From assembly GCA_009731375.1 (NCBI GenBank), contig BJOX01000044.1, positions 1,142,796 to 1,206,795 of the forward strand: 64,000 nucleotides of DNA, read 5' to 3'. A program made the translations under genes and the position numbers. This document shows, one piece after another, positions 53,223 to 64,000 of this stretch. The notes beneath the pieces are model-generated. The model was given only the letters and a program-made list of their open reading frames with translations. It was not told where the DNA came from and made no database searches. Each line of letters starts with the position of its first letter. The stretch's first letter is position 1. Source of the DNA: Paulinella micropora (lineage: Eukaryota; Cercozoa; Imbricatea; Euglyphida).

Positions 53223-54233
53223 TTGCCTGATCACGAGCAAATTCCGGAATTTCCCGTCGTGCAGAAGCCGAAAGATAGGAGACAAGCGAGAGAGACAGAA
53301 ATCAGACAGCAAGAGGAGCTCAAAGATTTTGAATGGAGGAAGGAGAGCGAGGCGAGAAAGTCAGGCACTCCCATTATTCCTCTAAAATGGATACTATTAG
53401 ACACTGTCAAGCAACAAGGAACGAGCGACGAACATCATAAAGCTAGAATCACCCTAAGGGGGAATCTCCTGAAAGCGGGATTGCAATATGATCCCAAGCG
53501 CACATACTCACCTACCGCTCACCATCGTACTATCCTTCTTATCATTGCCTATGCTGCCTGCTTCGGAATAGACTTGTGGTTAATTGACTTCACCACCGCA
53601 TAGTACTTACATGCCAAAATGCCTTATGACATCTATGTAAACCCCCCCCCCCCCCCCGGTTTTGAGAGAGAAGGTTTTGTTTGGCTCCTCCGGAAGGCCC
53701 TTTATGGTCACCCTGAGGCGGGAAGATTATGGTATGATTTGATGTTAAAGGAGTGAGTCGGAAAGCAAGCTTTTAATACTTTCTCCCTTGACCGGGCGTC
53801 TTTTATCAAACATGCCAAGGACCCCATAAGTACGCAGCTTCTCTCTTTTCATGCAGATGATGGTCTGCATGCCGCTGATGAATCCAAACACATAAGTCTT
53901 GTAGAGAGCATGAAGAAGCATGGTTTCAGGTGTAAAAACTTAGGGAAGGCCGCGGAATTCAAGAACATCCAGATTGTCCAATCTGAGAAAGGGATTTTAC
54001 TGCATCAACGAAAATATGAACTTCTCATTTTAGACGAGTTAGATTATATGAAGGAGGTGCCTGCTAAAACCCCTTTCACCTCAGAAAACCCTGCCCCCCT
54101 GAAAGTTGGTCACCGTCTGCTCAAATACGACCTTAGATGTTTGATTGGCATGCTTATCTTCCTTGCTGTTCACACCCGACCTCTCTATCTGTCCTTTGAG
54201 TATATCTGCAAAACAACAAGTCCCATCCCCTGA
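53223..54233 (+). pseudogene. Copia-type reverse transcriptase remnant
   Basis: Reads IPLKWILLDTVKQQG, KARITLRGNLLKAGLQYDP and LWLIDFTTA with a stop just after it. Then comes a poly(C) run (53642-53658), ALYGHPEAGRLWYD, a stop near 53755, FHADDGLHAADESKHISLV (the YVDD motif reads HADD) and later RT thumb-like sequence. These are the landmarks of RVT_2. At least three stops or shifts make it non-functional. Confidence 0.85.
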
Positions 54234-54479
54234 GATATCTTATGCCATGGTTCACCGTATGTTTTTGTGGTTGCTGACTCCGAGAGCCCTATATTTCAGA
54301 CGGGGTGATAGCAGGCTAGTCAAGATGTTGACGGAAGGGTTCTTTGTCCCCAAAACCCCCAATTCATGGACACCGGCCGAGGGACCATCGGCCGCAGAAA
54401 AGGCACTTGAGCTTTACTCATGTGAAGCCACAGAAGTCAATGCTTTCAATGTCCCCGTTATCGCCAATGTCGGAAAGCT

Positions 54480-55004
54480 GATAGACGAACACCCCTCGTG
54501 GGATACGTCGACTCAGATTTTGCAGGAGAAAAGGTTACAAGGAAGTCCCGTTCTGGGTACATCTTTCTCTTCAACGGGGCACCGGTGGCATGGTTCTCTA
54601 AACTTCAAACTGCAATAGCTCAATCTGCCCTTGAGTCGGAGACCGTATCCGCTAACGAAGCAGTAAGGGAGTTGCTTGCTTTAAGACAGTCTCTCCGTGA
54701 CATCGGTTTGCCCATAAGAGGTTTCACCCCCTTGTTCGAGGACAATGAGGGGACTATCATCCTCTCAGAAAGGGGGTTAGGGGAGTCCAGAACCAAACAT
54801 ATCGATGTCAGATACCCCCTGCTCGAAAAGTTGGTTAAGGAGGGAGTTGTCAAGTTGTTCCGAGTACCGACGGAGGAAAACATCGCGGATTTATTTACCA
54901 AAATAAATTTCACGTACGAAAAATTCAATTACCTGGCTAACCAAATCTCGGTAAAGTTGGTGAAAGAATTTCTCGCAAAGTTTGGTGTTAAAGTCGCGTT
55001 GTAA
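54480..55004 (+). pseudogene. Copia RNase H domain
   Basis: Open frame with LVGYVDSDFAGEKVTRKSRS (first Asp), SALESETVSANEAVRELLAL (Glu), LFEDNEGTIILSE (Asp) and SRTKHIDVRYPLLEKLVKEG, then PTEENIADLFTK, the standard end of copia pol. It is the best-preserved domain of the element. The frame itself is intact here (54498-55004), although upstream pol is broken. Confidence 0.9.
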
Positions 55005-55742
55005 GTACCGGGTATTTCCCGTATAAATATTCACGCCATGATTATTTATAATTACATTCTCAGAAGCGGATTCTCGTATATTATATTTCTCGCATACTGT
55101 ACATCGAGGGGAGTTATATAGGTGATTTGAGCGGGTGGACCCATGTTACCAGAGCTGTTGCAAATGCTGCCGACCCTCAACCTCGAGTAGTTTGAGGCGC
55201 GGTAGCAGATGCGGGTCAGAGACCCGGAAAAGCATGGAAGAAGCCTGGACTTTCACCTTTCTCTTCCCTCCCCTCCCCCCCCCCCCCCCCTTTTTTTTTA
55301 AAAAACANNNNNNNNNNAGGATGAGAAGCGCAGCAGCAAAGGTTGATTGAACGACGGGCCCCGAAAACTTACTAAGTTTGTGCGTGTTCCCGTGCTGGCG
55401 TAAGCTCGGGAACACGCACTACCTTATAGATTGTATTGCGTAAATACTAGGCTATAAACCTTTTTGTAATCACACTATATACATAAAAATCGATAAGAGG
55501 CCAACTTGGGGGTGGAGTGGTAGACGAAGGGCAATTGATAAAACTATATGTCTTGATAGGCCCCGGGCATCTACCCGACCCCCAGACCCGCTGATAATTA
55601 CAGATATTTGTATTTGTGATATATATTATATTACTTTTGTTACTTTTATATACCCCCTTACGGGAAGCTTCCAAATTTTGGTTTTCATACTATAATCATA
55701 TGTGAATATATATCATATATATACATATATATTTTTCATATA

Positions 55743-56037
55743 TTACTGACGACATTCAAGAGGAAAAAAAAATAGTTTTTCGATTTTGGTTGGAATTTTA
55801 ATTTTGTGTCAGTTTTTCATTTTTGTGGCAAAAATTCAAATTTTCCAATTTAACCGGGTAACATTTTGCGAAAATTTATGATATTTTGCGGACGAATATA
55901 GCAGTTAATTTGAAACTTTGAAATTCAAATTTCCAACCAAAATCGAAATTCCAACCAAAATCGAAATTCCAACCAAAATTAAAATTCAAACAAAAATCGA
56001 AAAACTAATTTTTTTTTCTCTTGAATGTCGTCAGTAA
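55743..56037. mobile_element. MITE family D, complete palindromic copy 2
   Basis: Left TATTACTGACGACATTCAAG and right CTTGAATGTCGTCAGTAATA are near-perfect inverted repeats. The interior repeats AATCGAAATTCCAACCAA phrases and their complement. Located between the RNase H domain and the 3' LTR of the copia element. Confidence 0.88.
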
Positions 56038-56404
56038 TATTTATCACATATTTATGTTCCTACTTCTTTTGAAGTTACTATCATATCTTTCTATTCTTAT
56101 ATGATCCATATATATGTAATTTTCACATATTTCTCTTACTTATTTGCGCGATAGGGAGAGCAGGGAGTTAATCCTCTTCTCGTTGGTAGGCCCGAATATA
56201 CCACAGGTCCGGTGCCTTGTACGTACTCTAGTCGATACGTACTCGCTGTGGATAGGAGGGTAGCCAATCCCAACATTACTTCTCGGAGAGTGAGGGTAAG
56301 AGAATATGTTTTGAGTTTGTGTTTTCTAACGTTTCACAAAATAGTAATAGGAGACGTAACTTAATTAGGAACGGCAGTAACTTAATATTAATTTACTTTG
56401 TTCC

Positions 56405-56854
56405 AGGGGGAGTGTTGGAACTAATAATCAATTAATAGTTATGGACCGGCCGTATCGGAGTAACGGTGTCGTTAGAGCCATTACTTATGATCCGGCCAGT
56501 CAAGTTACGTGGCGCGTCTGTTGGCGCCTTTTCTCATTAAAGTTGTTGTTGTATGTTGAGAGTGTAGTTGCTATCATAGATTGCTTTATTAATAACAGAT
56601 AGAAATGAAATAAAAAAAGAAGGGATGTCCAATAAAGAGCAGAGGGGCAACAAAGGGGACGAAAAGATAAAAAAAGAAAGAAAATGAGTTGGAGAATATG
56701 AGTGGGATCTGCTTCCAACCGACACGTTTTTGCACACGCTTGACACTAATATTTTGTTTTCTAGCTGATAGTACAATCCAGAACCGCACCTATATATGCA
56801 AGCCACATATATATCACATTTCGGACGACACATAAGCGGCAACGTCGTCCAACA
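56405..56854 (+). repeat. Polypurine tract and 3' LTR of the copia element
   Basis: AGGGGGAG (56405-56412) immediately precedes TGTTGGA, and the inverted end TCCAACA closes at 56854. This gives an LTR of 442 bp with TG...CA ends, which is normal for copia. No matching 5' LTR is in the window. Confidence 0.72.
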
Positions 56855-57253
56855 TATATTATAAAAAGATACTTGTACAAGTACTAGTAACCTACTCTTC
56901 TGGCCCGTCTGCCCGTCTGCCCATCTGCATTCTCTCTGTCAGCATGTTTGTCTGTCTGTCTGCCTGTCTGTCTGTCTGTTTGTTTGTCTGAGTCTGTCTG
57001 TCTGTCTGTCTGTTGGGTCTGATGGTCTGTCTGCCTGTCTGTCGTATACATTTCTTAACATATCGTTACTTAAATGCTGAGCACATCACTTTAAACCCTT
57101 CTTTAGAGCTATCACACAATGGCATGGGCTTTAGCATCGCAGTAGCGCTTAGATTGATGGAGGGTCACGAGATAAAAAATTAGTGTCATTTACCGTGTGA
57201 ATGTCGTCAGCAATGTCACACTTCTCGACGCAAATTTACTGACTTTGAAACAC

Positions 57254-57308
<55 letters not shown>

Positions 57309-57402
57309 CTCTCTCTCTCTATATATATATATATCTCCCCCCCCCCCCCCCCCTCCCCCCNNNNNNNNNNAGATGAATAGATAGATAGATAGACAGACAG
57401 AC

Positions 57403-57448
<46 letters not shown>

Positions 57449-57478
57449 TCAGACAGACAGACTGATAGATTTTGAGAC
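56855..57478. other. Intergenic or intronic DNA with (TGTC)n, (TC)n and a gap
   Basis: (CTGT)n patches at 56945-57045. GAATGTCGTCAGCAATG at 57201-57217 resembles a MITE D terminus. Then (TC)n, (TA)n, poly(C) and a 10-N gap, followed by (GATA)n. The 3' end of the minus-strand gene is not recognised here. Confidence 0.55.
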
Positions 57479-60779
<3,301 letters not shown>

Positions 60780-60842
<63 letters not shown>

Positions 60843-61174
60843 CAGGGCGATTGGTGGCGGGGGAGGGAGGGTATGTTGTAAATATTTATACTTATTTATT
60901 CGTTGAAAGGGTGAATGAGAGAGTGTGTGAGAGTGAGATTTCAGGGTAAAGGTTAGGAGTGGGGTGTGGGCGGGGCCCGGAGGGGGGGGGGGGGNNNNNN
61001 NNNNNNNNNNNNNNNNNNNNNNNNNNNNNNNNNNNNNNNNNNNNNNNNNNNNNNNNNNNNNNNNNNNNNNNNNNNNNNNNNNNNNNNNNNNNNNNNNNNN
61101 NNNNNNNNNNNNNNNNNNNNNNNNNNNNNNNNNNNNNNNNNNNNNNNNNNNNNNNNNNNNNNNNNNNNNNNNNN

Positions 61175-61208
<34 letters not shown>

Positions 61209-61290
61209 GGTTGGTTGGACTATGGCAAACTTGAAGGGCATCTATATGTATATAATGTAATTTTTTGTAATATATCATGTTATAACATAT
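60780..61290. other. (TA)n, poly(T), poly(G) and gap
   Basis: Simple repeats, about 100 nt of unique DNA at 60860-60975, and gap 60995-61174 flanked on both sides by poly(G). Confidence 0.8.
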
Positions 61291-61300
61291 AATATTCCTA

Positions 61301-61374
61301 GATGAACCATGTCGTGATTTGGACAGCCTGAGGTTTGCTTATCACTCCAAGAAGGACGACGATCACTCCATACT
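61301..61374 (+). CDS. Possible plus-strand exon (low confidence)
   Basis: Between TTCCTAG and CTAT|GTAGTA the plus strand reads EPCRDLDSLRFAYHSKKDDD followed by HSIL. It has no proven neighbours, and the minus strand is also partly open. If real, it would belong to a gene diverging from the minus-strand gene at 57-61 kb. Confidence 0.3.
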
Positions 61375-61379
61375 ATGTA

Positions 61380-61474
61380 GTATGTATGTATGTATGTATG
61401 TATGCATGCATGATCGCTCCATACTATAATGAATTTTTGTATGCATGTATGTGTATGTATGTATTGTATGTATG

Positions 61475-61508
<34 letters not shown>

Positions 61509-62404
61509 TGTATGTATGTAGCAGACAAACAGACAGGCAGATAGACAGACTTGACTTATCCATACCTAGCTACTTAACATTCCTATCCACCTATCTATTC
61601 ATCCATCGCTGTGTATAAAACAAAATGCGTATTTTGTACAACGACATGTATTTAAAACAGTCTGTTTTACCCCATCGCCCCCNNNNNNNNNNNNNNNNNN
61701 NNNNNNNNNNNNNNNNNNNNNNNNNNNNNNNNNNNNNNNNNNNNNNNNNNNNNNNNNNNNNNNNNNNNNNNNNNNNNNNNNNNNNNNNNNNNNNNNNNNN
61801 NNNNNNNNNNNNNNNNNNNNNNNNNNNNNNNNNNNNNNNNNNNNNNNNNNNNNNNNNNNNNNNNNNNNNNNNNNNNNNNNNNNNNNNNNNNNNNNNNNNN
61901 NNNNNNNNNNNNNNNNNNNNNNNNNNNNNNNNNNNNNNNNNNNNNNNNNNNNNNNNNNNNNNNNNNNNNNNNNNNNNNNNNNNNNNNNNNNNNNNNNNNN
62001 NNNNNNTATGTATGTATGTATGTATGTATGTATGTATGTATGTATGCATGCATGCATGTATGTATGTATGTATGTATGTATGTATGTATGTACGTATGTA
62101 TGTATGTATGTATGTATATATGTATATATGTATGCATGTATGCATGTATGTATGTATGTATGTATGTATTATGTACGTATAGTACGTATGTACGTAAAAA
62201 TGTATGTATGTATGTATGTATGTATGCATGTATGTGTGTGTGTATGTGTGTATGTATGTGTGTATGTATGTATGTAAGTATGTATGTATGTATGTATGTA
62301 TGTATGTATGGTATGTATGTATGTATGTATGTATGTATGTATGTATGTATGTATGTATGGTATGTATGTATGTATGTATGTATGGTAAGTATGTATGGTA
62401 AGTA

Positions 62405-62436
<32 letters not shown>

Positions 62437-62530
62437 TGTATAGTATGTATGTATGGTATGTATGTATGTATGGTATGTATGTATGTATGGTATGTATGTA
62501 TGTATTTATGTATGTATGTGTGCATACCGA
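61380..62530. repeat. (TATG)n arrays with gap 61683-62006
   Basis: TATG with GGTA and AAGTA variants on both sides of a 324-nt gap. Short unique DNA lies at 61550-61682. Confidence 0.92.
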
Positions 62531-62584
62531 TAAGATATGCAACTTCTTGCTTAGAGAGCTCAGATTCCTCTACGTGGCGGTATA

Positions 62585-62628
<44 letters not shown>

Positions 62629-62673
62629 TAGGTAGATAGATAGATAGATAGATAGATGGATAGATAGACAGAC

Positions 62674-62742
<69 letters not shown>

Positions 62743-62790
62743 TGCAACTTCTTGCTTAGAGAGCTCAGACTCCTCTACATGGCGGTAGAT
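62531..62790. repeat. Two copies of a 45-nt unique phrase flanking (TA)n/(GATA)n
   Basis: ATATGCAACTTCTTGCTTAG, then AGAGCTCAGA and CTCCTCTACATGGCGGTA, occurs at about 62536-62581 and 62742-62787 with three substitutions. Each copy has a good plus-strand acceptor (TTCTTGCTTAG) and donor (GCG|GTATAT or GCG|GTAGAT), so one may be a small exon and the other its echo. Confidence 0.75.
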
Positions 62791-62810
62791 AGATAGACAG
62801 ATAGATGGAT

Positions 62811-62855
<45 letters not shown>

Positions 62856-62955
62856 GAGATAGATAGATAGAGAGATAGAGAGATGGCATGCACACACATA
62901 TACACACACGCATGCATAACACATGCACTTATTCATACACACATACAGACACACG

Positions 62956-63003
<48 letters not shown>

Positions 63004-63008
63004 CTCTC

Positions 63009-63073
<65 letters not shown>

Positions 63074-63125
63074 CATGCATGTATGTATTGATATATGAAT
63101 TTATCTATGAATGTATGTACATTAC
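62790..63125. repeat. (GATA)n, (CA)n and (TC)n arrays
   Basis: Simple repeats. Unique DNA at 63126-63193 has an open minus-strand frame ([20 protein letters not shown]) between a possible acceptor and the donor GTAATG, too short to call as an exon. Confidence 0.85.
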
Positions 63126-63192
63126 CTAATAACACCTCTATGGCAAATTGTCCCGCATGCATCTCGCGCTGTCTTCACGGCCTTCTTCTTTG

Positions 63193-64000
<808 letters not shown>

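Larger units (their letters stand above)
46706..56854 (+). mobile_element. Decayed Ty1/copia-type LTR retrotransposon
   Basis: A plus-strand succession of gag-like frames, CCHC knuckle, aspartic protease, integrase C-terminal segment, copia-type RT, RNase H, polypurine tract and 3' LTR. The order PR-IN-RT-RH is diagnostic of Ty1/copia. The frames are broken by many stops and shifts (for example TAG at 46919, 47134 and 49559), so it is not a working copy. The 5' LTR was not found: nothing in 45100-46700 matches the 3' LTR. A MITE is inserted at 52847-53065 and another lies downstream of RNase H at 55743-56037. Domain entries follow. Confidence 0.85.

Overview
This is a gene-poor, intron-rich nuclear window from an unidentified eukaryote, most likely a protist or alga. 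Coding exons are short (about 25-800 nt), moderately GC-rich and bounded by GT-AG splice sites. They float in very large simple-sequence arrays, mainly (TATC)n, (TATG)n, (TATATG)n, (GA)n and (CA)n, plus triplets and homopolymers. Nearly all long open frames in the window are frames of these arrays. The genes below were rebuilt by following splice phase from exon to exon. Codon usage and domains do not let me name the species.

Layout. (1) 28-16918, plus strand: a BRCA1/BARD1-type gene entering from the left edge, about 27 exons and 885 visible codons, with RING, Ser-rich linker, PHD / zinc knuckle / extended PHD, basic linker and tandem BRCT. (2) 16919-21446: intergenic, AT-rich, with a tRNA-derived SINE, a MITE-like remnant, a broken DDE transposase on the minus strand, (GA)/(GATA) arrays and a large (GCAA)/(TTGC) palindrome. 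(3) 21447-45100, plus strand: about 39 exons that can be chained in phase into one gene. They encode an RS-rich N terminus, an unrecognised middle, a second RS tract, a Lys/Glu-rich region, a RanBP2-type zinc finger, a UPF1-like SF1 helicase core with nearly all motifs, and a His/Gln-rich tail. The join near 29.85-30.84 kb is the weakest, so the 5' third could be a separate gene. (4) 45101-56854: intergenic, then a decayed Ty1/copia-type retrotransposon with gag, zinc knuckle, protease, integrase tail, RT, RNase H, polypurine tract and a 442-bp 3' LTR. A palindromic MITE sits inside it and a second MITE family lies on both sides. (5) 57479-60779, minus strand: six phase-compatible exons of an unrecognised gene. 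(6) 61-64 kb: mostly (TATG)n, (GATA)n and (TATC)n arrays with one or two uncertain exons.

The most unusual signal is structural. In at least ten introns, the edge of a neighbouring exon together with its splice site is repeated as a diverged copy inside the intron, separated from the real exon by a simple repeat. I call these exon-edge echoes. One case (5275-5752) has exactly the form predicted for an intron made by tandem duplication of an AG|GT-containing exon segment. One intron (24.2-25.8 kb) is largely a tandem array of about 18 echoes of its downstream acceptor and exon start. Four interspersed repeat families (a tRNA-SINE, two palindromic MITEs, and a roughly 380-bp element associated with TATC arrays) account for most of the remaining non-simple DNA.
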